Shown here: positions 19,359 through 28,863 of the stretch, in pieces
Layout of the letters: every line of letters starts with the position of its first letter
How positions within the stretch are numbered: position 1 is the stretch's first letter
Source: Bacteroidota bacterium
GTDB lineage: Bacteria > Bacteroidota > Bacteroidia > Sphingobacteriales > Sphingobacteriaceae
Length of the DNA stretch: 64,000 nucleotides
Assembly (NCBI GenBank): GCA_013289045.1
Contig: JABDAU010000005.1
Coordinates: forward strand, 19,116-83,115
Direction of reading: 5' to 3'
Translations under genes and position numbers: made by a program
The notes under the pieces: model-generated
Database searches by the model: none
What the model was told of the DNA's origin: nothing
Seen by the model: only the letters and a program-made list of their open reading frames with translations

Positions 19359-19574
19359 CTACAGCCTGTTATTGTCAATGTTCACCAAAGCCTTTTTCAG
19401 CGTGAACACCACATATTCCCTGTTGCGGTTAACCAGTTGCATCAGGTTGGTGATCAGGCTTTCTTCCTGGCCCTCGGTGTATTGCAATTGCTCGTCGCTA
19501 AGGTTGTTATACTTTCTTTGGATCTTGATCTTTACGCGCTGCCAGTCTTTATTTGATATGCTGATCTCTGCCAT
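19359..19574 (-). CDS. CsbD-like small protein
   Basis: WQRVKIKIQRKYNNLSDEQLQYTEGQEESLITNLM resembles the CsbD pattern. Confidence 0.55.
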   Translation of the reverse strand: MAEISISNKDWQRVKIKIQRKYNNLSDEQLQYTEGQEESLITNLMQLVNRNREYVVFTLKKALVNIDNNRL

Positions 19575-19703
19575 TATTTAAAAATTTTCTCCAAAAATAT
19601 AAAATTAACAGGTTGCTGCATGCAATTTTTTTGGCACGGGAATAGTTAATTCAAATATTAATAGTTTATAACCAACCCCATTATTAACTAAAATTAAAAA
19701 CCG

Positions 19704-20285
19704 ATGAAAAAGTATCTATTAAGCGTAGTGCTGCTGGTTGCCGTAAGCATCAGTGCAAAGGCGCAATTCGACGTTGGCGTAAAGGGCGGCGTCAATTTTT
19801 CCAACATCAATGCCGATCAGCTCAACAAATCCACCAAAACCGGCTACCAGGCAGGCGTGTTCCTGCGTGTGGGCAGCGCGTTCTATATACAGCCCGAAGC
19901 ATATGTAGCCAGTACAGGCGGCGATTTCAATTCGAGCAATAACGGCGCCGATTACAGCGCCAGTGTACGTTTTACCACACTGAATGTACCCTTATTATTA
20001 GGCCACGAGTTTGGCACATCAAGCACTAACTTCAGGGTGATGGTAGGCCCGGTGTATTCTTATAACCTCAGCAAGAACGAAAGCTTCTCGCAGAATTTCA
20101 ACAATGCATACCATGATTTTGGCAACTATAACAACAGCACACTCGGCTACCAGGTAGGAGCTGGTGTCGACTTCGCCGGCCTAACCGCCGACCTGCGTTA
20201 CGAAGGCGGCCTCTCCAAACTGAACCCCAATTACGGGCAGCGGGCCAATATATGGTCGGTGAGTATCGGGTTTAAGATATTGTAG
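19704..20285 (+). CDS. outer-membrane beta-barrel (porin family) protein
   Basis: Signal peptide then FDVGVKGGVNFSNINA..., C-terminal IWSVSIGFKIL. Confidence 0.85.
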   Translation: MKKYLLSVVLLVAVSISAKAQFDVGVKGGVNFSNINADQLNKSTKTGYQAGVFLRVGSAFYIQPEAYVASTGGDFNSSNNGADYSASVRFTTLNVPLLLGHEFGTSSTNFRVMVGPVYSYNLSKNESFSQNFNNAYHDFGNYNNSTLGYQVGAGVDFAGLTADLRYEGGLSKLNPNYGQRANIWSVSIGFKIL

Positions 20286-20466
20286 GATTCGGTATTTAAC
20301 TGCAGAGGACGCGGAGTTTGAGTTTCGTGACTTTCTTTGTCTGAACCATGATTAAACGGATTAAAGGATTGCCTTTATGTAAATTCAATTTTAGAGACAA
20401 GATTTTGCATGCTAAAAGAGCAAAAAATCCTCTAATCCTAAAATCAAGCGAATCATGGTTCAGATC

Positions 20467-20583
20467 CGCGTTAGGGATTGCAGCGGATACCGGCCAAGCG
20501 CCTAAGGCCTGTGCAGTATGAGCGTAAAGCCCGGCCGCAGGCAACGCCCTGAATTAGAGATTAGTGATTGGTGATCAGAGATT
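20467..20583 (+). repeat. ~120-bp dispersed repeat, copy C
   Basis: GCGTTAGGGATTGCAGCGGATACCGGCCAAGCGCCTAAGGCCTGTGCAGTATGAGCGTAAAGCCCGGCCGCAGGCAACGCCC...TTAGAGATTAG. Confidence 0.85.
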
Positions 20584-20734
20584 AGGAATGAAAGTTATTG
20601 ATGAAATATTGAATTTTCGTTATTCATCACTGGACATTCGATGTTCATTATTCAAAAAATAATATCGGACACCGAATGCTGAATATCGAATAATGAAGTT
20701 TGAAAGTTTTAATCTAAAAACCTATAAAAACAGT

Positions 20735-20760
20735 AAAGCCCCTGATGGGCAGGGGCCTTT
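20735..20760 (-). terminator. terminator downstream of the tRNA-like pair
   Basis: Minus strand GGCCCCTGCCCATCAGGGGC followed by T-rich tract. Confidence 0.65.
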
Positions 20761-20795
20761 ACTAACCAATTATAAACCTAAATTATGAGAAGAGC

Positions 20796-20910
20796 TGTAG
20801 GAGAAGGAATCGAACCTCCACAGAGTGGTTATTCTCATTGCTGAGAGTTTCCCATAGTCTCCGCCACCGCGACAAGGAGGTGTGTCTGCCAAAAATTTCA
20901 CCATCCTACA
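20796..20910 (-). tRNA. tRNA-like gene 1, long variable arm, apparent anticodon GUC (non-canonical)
   Basis: Acceptor TGTAGGA/TCCTACA; D arm with GG; CCTCC-TTGTCGC-GGTGG; T arm GGAGG-TTCGATT-CCTTC; no encoded CCA. Confidence 0.7.
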
Positions 20911-20974
20911 TTTTAATAATTCTAAACCCGGTTTTCCCGCACTGTCTTTCAAATGCGGTCGGCTTAGAAATTGC

Positions 20975-21086
20975 TGTTGGGGAAGGATTCGAACCTCCAC
21001 AGAGTAGTTAGCCCGCTTCGGGTTTCCTATGCTCTCCGCCACCGGGACAAGGAGGTGTGTCTGCCAAAAAATTTCACCACCCAACA
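20975..21086 (-). tRNA. tRNA-like gene 2, long variable arm, apparent anticodon GUC (non-canonical)
   Basis: Acceptor TGTTGGG/CCCAACA; CCTCC-TTGTCCC-GGTGG; T arm GGAGG-TTCGAAT-CCTTC; variable-arm helices covary with gene 1. Confidence 0.7.
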
Positions 21087-21238
21087 TTGTTTTTTTCTTT
21101 AAAGAACGCTCAGCAATTGTCATTTGCTTAATACAAATCTAAAGCACTATTCATTTTCTTGCAAATATTTCAACGAAATAATTTTATTTTTAGTTTTATT
21201 TTAATTAAACTTGTATATTAGTATAGAATTTAAAATTT

Positions 21239-21715
21239 ATGTCCCACAGAAAAGCCCAAAATTTAGAAATTGATAATCTTGATATACAGATTTTATCGAT
21301 TTTAATGAAAAATGCAACTACGCCGTATACGGAAATTGCAAAAGAACTGATCGTTTCGGGCGGAACCATACACGTGAGGATGAAAAAGCTGGAGGAGATG
21401 GGTGTAATTAAAGGTGCCACACTGGAAGTTGATCCTCAGAAGTTAGGTTATGATATTACTGCTTTCCTTGGGATCTATCTCGAAAAAGGTTCGCAGTATA
21501 TTGAGGCCGTGAAACAATTAAAAAATGTAAAAGAAATTGTTGAGTTGCATTACACCACCGGCAGCTGGAGCATTTTCGCCAAAATTGTGTGCCATGACAC
21601 GAGTCATCTGCGCGAGATTTTGAACGAACAGATCCAGGGAATTCCCGGCGTACAACGCACAGAAACATTTATTTCGCTTGAAGAAAGCATCCGCAGGCAA
21701 ATCACGCTGGAATAA
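21239..21715 (+). CDS. Lrp/AsnC-family transcriptional regulator
   Basis: LEIDNLDIQILSILMKNATTPYTEIAKELIVSGGTIHVRMKKLEEMGVIKG. Confidence 0.95.
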   Translation: MSHRKAQNLEIDNLDIQILSILMKNATTPYTEIAKELIVSGGTIHVRMKKLEEMGVIKGATLEVDPQKLGYDITAFLGIYLEKGSQYIEAVKQLKNVKEIVELHYTTGSWSIFAKIVCHDTSHLREILNEQIQGIPGVQRTETFISLEESIRRQITLE

Positions 21716-21747
21716 ACTTTTACATTTTACCGACCCGTTCCGTTTAC

Positions 21748-21778
21748 AAAAACCGCTTCATGACATGAGGCGGTTTTT
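21748..21778 (+). terminator. rho-independent terminator after the Lrp gene
   Basis: AAAAACCGC...GCGGTTTTT. Confidence 0.8.
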
Positions 21779-21807
21779 ATGTTTTATACTTATATTTAAC
21801 TATAGAA

Positions 21808-22524
21808 ATGAAATTCCATTTACCGCTATCGCCAATGCAAAATGATTTTTATGGTTCGATTATCGAAACGATAAAAAAATATTACCCGATTGGGATTAAA
21901 AGTAGCGAGGATGCATATTTTAAATATCCGGGCCAGATTGAATTAGGTGAACTTGTTATTGACAATATCCATAAAGCAAAAAATTTTAAATCTAGATGGA
22001 GGGATTTTGAAAAGCAGCTCCGTACTGATCTGCATAAAAAGATATGGGGCGAGACTTATGCTAGCAAACCAAGCTTTAGCTCCAGTGTAGTTATAAGGAA
22101 ATCAAAACGTTTTGACCTGATACACATTAAAAAATTGCATTTCTCAGTTAGCCTTTTAGGGCCTTATTATACTATATACGGCATGGACGAAACTGCAGTT
22201 GTAGATCAAAGAGACGGGCGCGATCTTTTTTACACGGCTTTAAATACTGTAACAGTTTCACCTTATAAAGAATATGAATCCAGTTTCATTGCTTTGAGAG
22301 AGTCAATTGAAAAGCGATTCACTGGTTATAAGTTCATCCCTTTTAAACTGCATTCAATGCTACTTGATAAGCTATGCGATCCCTATGATTCTGAAAAAGA
22401 GATGACCATATATAGTGCATTGTTTGATGATTTCCTGGATGGCTATAACACAAACAGGAGGCGAGGAGATGATAGTTATGGAACTGAAGTATGGATTAAA
22501 CCTAATCAGGGAAATCGCTTTTAA
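21808..22524 (+). CDS. hypothetical protein
   Basis: 238-aa intact ORF, AT-rich, no recognised family. Confidence 0.6.
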   Translation: MKFHLPLSPMQNDFYGSIIETIKKYYPIGIKSSEDAYFKYPGQIELGELVIDNIHKAKNFKSRWRDFEKQLRTDLHKKIWGETYASKPSFSSSVVIRKSKRFDLIHIKKLHFSVSLLGPYYTIYGMDETAVVDQRDGRDLFYTALNTVTVSPYKEYESSFIALRESIEKRFTGYKFIPFKLHSMLLDKLCDPYDSEKEMTIYSALFDDFLDGYNTNRRRGDDSYGTEVWIKPNQGNRF

Positions 22525-22552
22525 GATTTTAAATGATTGATGCTTAATATTT

Positions 22553-22676
22553 AGGCTAAAGCCCGAATCGGCTGATAAACCTAACCGTTGGCTAAAGCCA
22601 AACGGCAATTAAATTATAATTGCCGTCCCATTTATGGGACGGATAACTATTAAAGGATGCATTGGCTTTAGCCGAA
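22553..22676. repeat. multi-hairpin repeat cluster (GGCTAAAGCC / GTCCCATTTATGGGAC)
   Basis: GGCAATTA..TAATTGCC, GTCCCATTTATGGGAC, ttaggctaaagcccgaat and attggctttagccgaat. Confidence 0.75.
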
Positions 22677-22766
22677 TATTCTACGAAATATTTTTAATCG
22701 ATTTGATTTCTCTGTTCCTTATCTTACGGCTGGAAATAAGTAATTATATTTATAGTAATTGGTTAT

Positions 22767-22994
22767 ATGGACATCCAGACCGAAAAACTCCAGCTTGTTA
22801 AACGTTTACTTGATACGGATGACGAGTTGATCATTAAGCAGGTAAAAGACATTTTTGAAAATCATGAAAAGGATTTTTGGAACGAGTTACCTGAATTTGT
22901 AAAGCAAGGCATTGAGCGCTCGCGCGAACAGGCTGCCCAAGATTTGCTTACCCCGCATGATGAGGTAATGAAAAAATACGAAAAGTATTTATGA
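22767..22994 (+). CDS. addiction-module antitoxin-like protein
   Basis: 75-aa DELIIKQVKDIFENHEKDFWNELPEFVKQGIERSREQAAQ, overlaps a ParE/RelE-like gene. Confidence 0.7.
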   Translation: MDIQTEKLQLVKRLLDTDDELIIKQVKDIFENHEKDFWNELPEFVKQGIERSREQAAQDLLTPHDEVMKKYEKYL

Positions 22995-23270
22995 GATTAG
23001 CCATTGCCTGGACCGATGAGGCAAAAGAAACCTTTGACTATTTTACAAATTGAAGCTAAGTGGGGCGCAACCATAGCCGGGCGATTCGTTAAAGAAACCA
23101 ATAGAGTTATAGACGCAATTAGCTTGCAGCCATACCTATTTAAATCTTCATTACAAGAAAACGTAAGGCAGGCTTTTATAAGCAAGCAAACTTCCATGTT
23201 TTACGAAGTGCACAGCGCCCATATCACTATTCTATTTTTTTGGGATAACAGGCAAGAGCCGATTGCTTAA
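22991..23270 (+). pseudogene. ParE/RelE-family toxin, frameshifted
   Basis: Frame 1 MRLAIAWTDEAKETFDYFTN* (TGA 23051-23053) continues in the +1 frame as IEAKWGATIAGRFVKETNRVIDAI...ITILFFWDNRQEP. Confidence 0.75.
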
Positions 23271-23271
23271 T

Positions 23272-25554
23272 TTACAGCTTAAACTTCCCCTTTAAAGCCG
23301 CCAATTTTATCTGCATATCTGTCTCCGGTTCCGGTTCGCGCTTCTTATTCTGGAAATTATTATTCCCACTCTGTTGCTGAACCGGCTTTTGTGCAGGTTT
23401 ATAATTATTGTTCGCAGCCGGCTTCGGCTCATTTTCCTTCATGGATAAAGAGATCCGCTTCCGGCCCTCATCCACACCGGTAACCGTTACTTCCACTTTC
23501 TGCGCAACCTTTAACACTTCGTTCGGGTCTTTAATAAAACGGTTAGTGATCTGGCTCAAATGCACCAGTCCATCCTGGTGAACGCCGATGTCCACAAACG
23601 CCCCGAACGCCGTGATATTAGTCACGATGCCCGGTAGTTTCATACCGATTTTCAGGTCGTTAATGGAATTTACGCCATCGGTAAAGCTGAATTTCTCGAA
23701 CTGCTCGCGTGGGTCGCGACCGGGTTTGGCCAGCTCGGCCATAATGTCGTTCAGCGTTGGTAGACCCACCGTTTCCGAAGTATATTTTTGCAGCGGGACG
23801 CTTTTGCGCAGCTTTTCATCGCGTATCAGGTCGTTCACGGTGCATTTCATGTCCAATGCCATTTTCTCCACCAGCTCATAACGCTCGGGGTGAACGGCGC
23901 TTGTATCCAGCGGGTTACCGGCATTATGGATGCGCAAAAATCCTGCGGCCTGCTCAAATGCCTTATCGCCAAGTCGCGGTACTTTTTTCAGTTGCTCACG
24001 TTTCTTGAAAGCGCCGTTTTGGTTACGGTAATCCACAATGTTCTGTGCCAGCTGCGGGCCAAGTCCCGAAACATATGCCAGTATTTGCTTGGATGCCGTG
24101 TTAAGCTCTACGCCTACAGCGTTCACGCAATTGATAACGGTATCATCCAGGGAGGTTTGCAGTTTATTTTGATCAACGTCATGCTGATATTGCCCTACCC
24201 CTATCGATTTTGGATCGATCTTTACCAGCTCGGCCAGTGGATCCATCAAACGGCGACCAATCGACACCGCTCCCCTAACGGTAATATCCTTATCCGGGAA
24301 TTCGTCCCTTGCCACTTCGGAGGCGGAATAGATGGACGCGCCGCTTTCATTTACCATCACGATGATCGCATCAGGCAAATTCAGGTCGCGGATAAATACT
24401 TCCGTTTCTCTGCCGGCAGTACCGTTGCCGATAGCAATGGCTTCTATCTTATGCTTTTCAAATAAATGGCGCACAGTTTTCTCTGCCTGTTGCGCCTGAC
24501 CCGCACCTGTGTGCGGATACACGGCCGTATCTTCCAGCAATTTACCCTGCTCATCCAAACAAGCCACTTTGCAGCCCGTACGGAAACCCGGGTCGACAGC
24601 CATTACGCGTTTTTGGCCGAGCGGTGCGCCTAACAATAACTGGCGTGCATTTTCGGCGAATACTTTAATGGCTTCTTCATCAGCACGTTTTTTGGTGAAC
24701 AGGCGCACCTCTGTTTCCATAGATGGTTTCAGTAAGCGCTTATAGCCATCCTGTATGGCCAACTGCACCTGCTGCGATGCGGGATTATTTCCTTTTACAA
24801 ACTGGCCTTCCAATATCGCGATAGCATCATCTTCCTGCGGTTTGATATCCAGCCAAAGGATCTCCTCCTTCTCACCGCGGCGCATAGCCAGCACGCGATG
24901 CGACGGCGCAGTTTTCACCGACTCGGTCCACTCAAAATAGTCTTTATATTTTATCCCGGCTTCTTCCTTACCGGCAATTACTTTCGATTCAAAAGTACCC
25001 TTCTCAATAAACAATTCCCTGATCTTTGTACGGGCTTCTGCATTCTCGCTTATCTGTTCGGCGATGATATCCCGCGCACCTGCCAACGCTTCTTCAACAG
25101 ATGCCACGCCTTTTTCCTCATCTATAAATCCGGCCGCCTCGGCTTCCACATCAAAGCGGCTTTGCTCCCATAGTTTATCAGCCAATGGCTGCAGGCCTTT
25201 TTCGCGGGCAGCGGTGGCGCGGGTTTTCCTTTTGGGGCGATACGGCAGATAGATATCTTCCAGCGCGACCATGGTTTCGGCTTCATTGAGTTGCTTCTCC
25301 AGTTCAGGGGTTAGCTTGCCCAGCTCGGTAAGCGACTTGAAGATAGCTTCTCGGCGTTTATCCAGGTCGCGGAGTTGTTGCAGGCGGTCGCGGATGGCGG
25401 TCACCTGTACTTCGTCCAACGTACCGGTCACCTCTTTACGGTAACGGGAAATAAAGGGAACGGTTGCCCCTTCGTCGAGCAATCCGGCGGTGGCGCTTAC
25501 CTGTTTCTCACTGATCGAAAGCTCGGCGGCTATTTTTTTGTAATGCGTGGTCAT
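23272..25554 (-). CDS. tex: Tex-family RNA-binding protein with S1 domain
   Basis: GATVPFISRYRKEVTGTLDEVQ; VMAVDPGFRTGCKVA; S1 KIGMKLPGIVTNITAFGAFVDIGVHQDGLVHLSQI. Confidence 0.95.
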   Translation of the reverse strand: MTTHYKKIAAELSISEKQVSATAGLLDEGATVPFISRYRKEVTGTLDEVQVTAIRDRLQQLRDLDKRREAIFKSLTELGKLTPELEKQLNEAETMVALEDIYLPYRPKRKTRATAAREKGLQPLADKLWEQSRFDVEAEAAGFIDEEKGVASVEEALAGARDIIAEQISENAEARTKIRELFIEKGTFESKVIAGKEEAGIKYKDYFEWTESVKTAPSHRVLAMRRGEKEEILWLDIKPQEDDAIAILEGQFVKGNNPASQQVQLAIQDGYKRLLKPSMETEVRLFTKKRADEEAIKVFAENARQLLLGAPLGQKRVMAVDPGFRTGCKVACLDEQGKLLEDTAVYPHTGAGQAQQAEKTVRHLFEKHKIEAIAIGNGTAGRETEVFIRDLNLPDAIIVMVNESGASIYSASEVARDEFPDKDITVRGAVSIGRRLMDPLAELVKIDPKSIGVGQYQHDVDQNKLQTSLDDTVINCVNAVGVELNTASKQILAYVSGLGPQLAQNIVDYRNQNGAFKKREQLKKVPRLGDKAFEQAAGFLRIHNAGNPLDTSAVHPERYELVEKMALDMKCTVNDLIRDEKLRKSVPLQKYTSETVGLPTLNDIMAELAKPGRDPREQFEKFSFTDGVNSINDLKIGMKLPGIVTNITAFGAFVDIGVHQDGLVHLSQITNRFIKDPNEVLKVAQKVEVTVTGVDEGRKRISLSMKENEPKPAANNNYKPAQKPVQQQSGNNNFQNKKREPEPETDMQIKLAALKGKFKL

Positions 25555-25631
25555 ATTTTAAAAACGGACTGCGAAGTTGGCATACTTCGGCTAAATATCA
25601 AAAAGGAGTTTTTAACAATTGTGGTTATTGC

Positions 25632-26051
25632 TTACGGGCACCGACTTATCCCGGCTTCAATGCCTGCGGCTATCATCCGGCCATAGCCGTCATCGGCTAA
25701 ATAAGCTACATAGTTTTTTGCTAAGAGATAATTTTTCTTGGCTGCGGCATGATCACCCAGATCTTCGTACGATTTACCCACATTGAGGTACAAAGAAGGG
25801 TAATAAGGTTTTACAGTATCATCCCCCATAGCCATTGCATGCATTAATGAAATTTCGTTCCACTTCAGGTTTTCGGACTTATCCTGCTGATGGCGCGCCA
25901 TGTAATGCGCCGCAACAAATTTCTCAAAATCACTGGAAGCAGTCACCCAGGCCTTTTCAAATAAATCTTTCGCAGCATCATTTTCCTCCGCCTCGGCCAT
26001 CATGCCTTCGGCACAAAGTTTTACCACGGGGTTTTCATGATCAAATTGCAT
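25632..26051 (-). CDS. hypothetical TPR-like protein
   Basis: Helical repeats LYLNVGKSYEDLGDHAAAKKNYLLAKNY. Confidence 0.65.
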   Translation of the reverse strand: MQFDHENPVVKLCAEGMMAEAEENDAAKDLFEKAWVTASSDFEKFVAAHYMARHQQDKSENLKWNEISLMHAMAMGDDTVKPYYPSLYLNVGKSYEDLGDHAAAKKNYLLAKNYVAYLADDGYGRMIAAGIEAGISRCP

Positions 26052-26059
26052 TGGCTGAT

Positions 26060-26965
26060 CTATTTGTTCAGCCAGCCATTAGCATCCATCCACTCCTGCA
26101 GCCTGTCGAACCAGTAATCTTTAGTTGTGGCATTATGCAAACCAAACCCGTGCCCACCTGCTGTATAAATATGCATTTCGGCTTTCACTTTATTTTGCAG
26201 CAGCGCATCATAAAACATCAGCGAATTTTGTACCGGTACGGTGTTATCATCTTCGGCGTGCACTAAAAAGGTGGGCGGCGTTTCGGCGGTAATTTGCTTT
26301 TCATTACTATACAGGTCGATCGATTGCTGCGAAGGACTTGTTCCGATCAAATTCTCGCGCGAGCCTATATGCGCAAAGCCCCCAAAAGTGATCACGGGAT
26401 AAATCAGCGCCATAAAATCAGGGCGCAGGCTGATATTTTCCTTATCTTCTATAGCGGGTTTATCAAAATGTGTCCCTAATGTAGAAGCCAAATGGCCGCC
26501 GGCAGAGAAGCCGATCACGCCAACCTTCATTGGGTCAACGTTCCACTCCTTCGCATTTTTGCGGATCATCACCAATGCCGATTGCGCATCCTGCAGCGGA
26601 CCGATAGTTTTATCAACCATAATACTGTCGCTGGGCAGGCGGTATTTCAATACAAAAGCTGCAACGCCAATTTTATTAAATGCGCGGGCTATGGAATCAC
26701 CCTCGTGCCCCATTGCCACGCCGGAATACCCGCCGCCGGGAATAACCAGCACAGCAGTATGCGCCGAACCACCCTTCAATAAATAAGGCGTTAATGTTGG
26801 GATGGATACCTTTGTAACGCCGCCCCACTCGTTAAGGTTTTCTTTGTAGGTTGAAGGTGCGGGCTTTGAATTCGGGATACCGTTTGGGTATAGCGGAGTT
26901 GGGGTTTGGGCGGATAGTCCGCCTGCAATTATTGATAACATTAGTAACAGGGCTGCAAACTTCAT
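26060..26965 (-). CDS. secreted alpha/beta hydrolase (BD-FAE/esterase-like)
   Basis: AVLVIPGGGYSGVAMGHEGD; VGVIGFSAGGHLAST; HAEDDNTVPVQNS; GGHGFG. Confidence 0.9.
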   Translation of the reverse strand: MKFAALLLMLSIIAGGLSAQTPTPLYPNGIPNSKPAPSTYKENLNEWGGVTKVSIPTLTPYLLKGGSAHTAVLVIPGGGYSGVAMGHEGDSIARAFNKIGVAAFVLKYRLPSDSIMVDKTIGPLQDAQSALVMIRKNAKEWNVDPMKVGVIGFSAGGHLASTLGTHFDKPAIEDKENISLRPDFMALIYPVITFGGFAHIGSRENLIGTSPSQQSIDLYSNEKQITAETPPTFLVHAEDDNTVPVQNSLMFYDALLQNKVKAEMHIYTAGGHGFGLHNATTKDYWFDRLQEWMDANGWLNK

Positions 26966-26970
26966 GGTTA

Positions 26971-27657
26971 TTAAGACTTTATCGATCGGTAAAAATTGTC
27001 CTTGTAAGTATCCGATACCGGGATAAGCTGGTCGTTGATCCTTATCCTGTCCTTTTCGATACTGTTTATTTTACCCAAAGCTATAATAAATGATTTATGT
27101 ACCCTGCAAAAATTTTCCTTTGGCAGCTCATTTTCCAGGTCGCCGAAGGTTTCAGGGGTCATGATCCTTTTGCCGGGCAGGTGCAGGCAGCGGTAATCGC
27201 GCATACCTTCTATAAACAGGATGTCGTCCAGGTTTACTTTCTCCAGCCTGTACTCGGTTTTCACAAATATGAAGGTCTTGCGGCTGTTCTTTGGGGTCGA
27301 AATATGCTTGTCGTAAACCTTGGTTACTGCCTGCATAAAACGCTCGAACGTGTAGGGCTTCAGCAGATAGTCGGCCACGTTTAGGTCGAAACCTTTTAGT
27401 GCATATTGATCAAAAGCGGTTGTGATGATCACATCCGGGCGGTTATTGATGGATTCGAGCAATTGGATGCCGGTGAAACCATCCATCTGGATGTCCAGGA
27501 ACAATAAGTCGACCTTTTCCGACTTCAAAAACCCGATGGCCTCGATAGCATTATCAAAACAATGCAGCAATTTCAGGAACGGCGCCTTCAGCACAAATTC
27601 TTTTATGCGTTCCATTGCCAGGGGCTCATCCTCAATTATTACACAGTTAATTATCAT
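26971..27657 (-). CDS. LytTR-family response regulator
   Basis: INCVIIEDEPLAMERIKEFV..DLLFLDIQMDGFTGIQLL; LytTR YRLEKVNLDDILFIEGMRDYRCLHL. Confidence 0.95.
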   Translation of the reverse strand: MIINCVIIEDEPLAMERIKEFVLKAPFLKLLHCFDNAIEAIGFLKSEKVDLLFLDIQMDGFTGIQLLESINNRPDVIITTAFDQYALKGFDLNVADYLLKPYTFERFMQAVTKVYDKHISTPKNSRKTFIFVKTEYRLEKVNLDDILFIEGMRDYRCLHLPGKRIMTPETFGDLENELPKENFCRVHKSFIIALGKINSIEKDRIRINDQLIPVSDTYKDNFYRSIKS

Positions 27658-28699
27658 GCAGGTTAACGGCTAAAGTTACGGTAAACCTGTCGTTACTTTT
27701 ATTAATATCCATTTCATATTTATTAGGATATAACAAGCTTAACCGGCTTTTTATCAACTCCAACCCAAGTCCACTGTTCGGCTGCAGTAGTTTATCCCCA
27801 GCATCAAACGCATTGCTGCAGTAGAAATTTACTTGTTTATCATCTTTAATAACAATGCGGACTTCAATAGCATTGCTGATCTTTTTATTGATGGCATGCT
27901 TAAATGCGTTTTCTATAAAAGGGATAAACAGCATCGGCGCTATGCGTAAATTACCGGTGTCGCCTTCAACAGTAAAACTAACAAAATCGGCATTGGAGGT
28001 GCGGATCTTTTGAAGTTCGATATACTGGCCTATATATTTGATCTCTTCGCTAAGCGCCACTGTTTCAGCAGGACTTTCATACAAGGTAAATCTTAATATA
28101 TCCGAAAGCTTTTTCAGATAGGTTGAAGCGGCTGCCGCGTCCTTTTCTATCAGCACATCGATGTTATTCAGCGTATTAAATAAAAAGTGTGGGTTTATTT
28201 GTGCTTTCAGCAATGCGAGATTAGTTTCAAGATTGATCTTTTCCATTTGCTGCCGCTGATGGCGTTCAGTCACCCATGAAGTTATGGCAGCTATGCCACA
28301 TGCGTACAAGGGGTTCATGATTATTAATATCGAGACATTTGCAAGCTGTACGCTAAAAGATTTATTTACATACCCCATAAAAGGGTGTATTTTTATGAGT
28401 AATGCTGCAAAACCAATAGTTACTAACGTAGCCAACAGGCTCAAAAACACAAACAATCCTAAGCGTTGCGTCTTTACAAACCGTGGGAATAACAGCAGGT
28501 AAAATGTATAAAAGTTTGCTATGAGCAACAGTTCATAGGTACAGTTAAACTTTAGCTCCCCCATAAACACCGATGGAGGATGGGAGAATAAATATGGATG
28601 AAAAATTATGTATACGATAGATACCAGGGCAGGCGTAGTTATAAGTAATAAATAAAACGCCTGCAATAAAATAGCCAATAATGATGATTTCTTTTTCAT
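27647..28699 (-). CDS. LytS/YehU-type sensor histidine kinase
   Basis: TNLALLKAQINPHFLFNTLNNIDVLI; overlaps the LytTR gene. Confidence 0.95.
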   Translation of the reverse strand: MKKKSSLLAILLQAFYLLLITTPALVSIVYIIFHPYLFSHPPSVFMGELKFNCTYELLLIANFYTFYLLLFPRFVKTQRLGLFVFLSLLATLVTIGFAALLIKIHPFMGYVNKSFSVQLANVSILIIMNPLYACGIAAITSWVTERHQRQQMEKINLETNLALLKAQINPHFLFNTLNNIDVLIEKDAAAASTYLKKLSDILRFTLYESPAETVALSEEIKYIGQYIELQKIRTSNADFVSFTVEGDTGNLRIAPMLFIPFIENAFKHAINKKISNAIEVRIVIKDDKQVNFYCSNAFDAGDKLLQPNSGLGLELIKSRLSLLYPNKYEMDINKSNDRFTVTLAVNLHDN

Positions 28700-28813
28700 G
28701 TTTTGTTAGTTAAGATTAAACATGTTTCAAAAATCATTTTTGCTCGTGGTGATGTAAAAAATATTCTGCCAGTTGGCGGTTTCTGCCTGCAAAGTATTAA
28801 AATTCAAGAAAAA

Positions 28814-28842
28814 AGGTGTTACCCGCTAAGGCAACACCTTCA
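28814..28842 (-). terminator. hairpin downstream of prfB
   Basis: AAGGTGTT...AACACCTT. Confidence 0.6.
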
Positions 28843-28863
28843 AATATTTTCATATTACGGTCT

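Noticed and set aside
23788-24465. 225-aa plus-strand ORF opposite tex
   Set aside because: Antisense shadow ORF; sense frame is clearly Tex.
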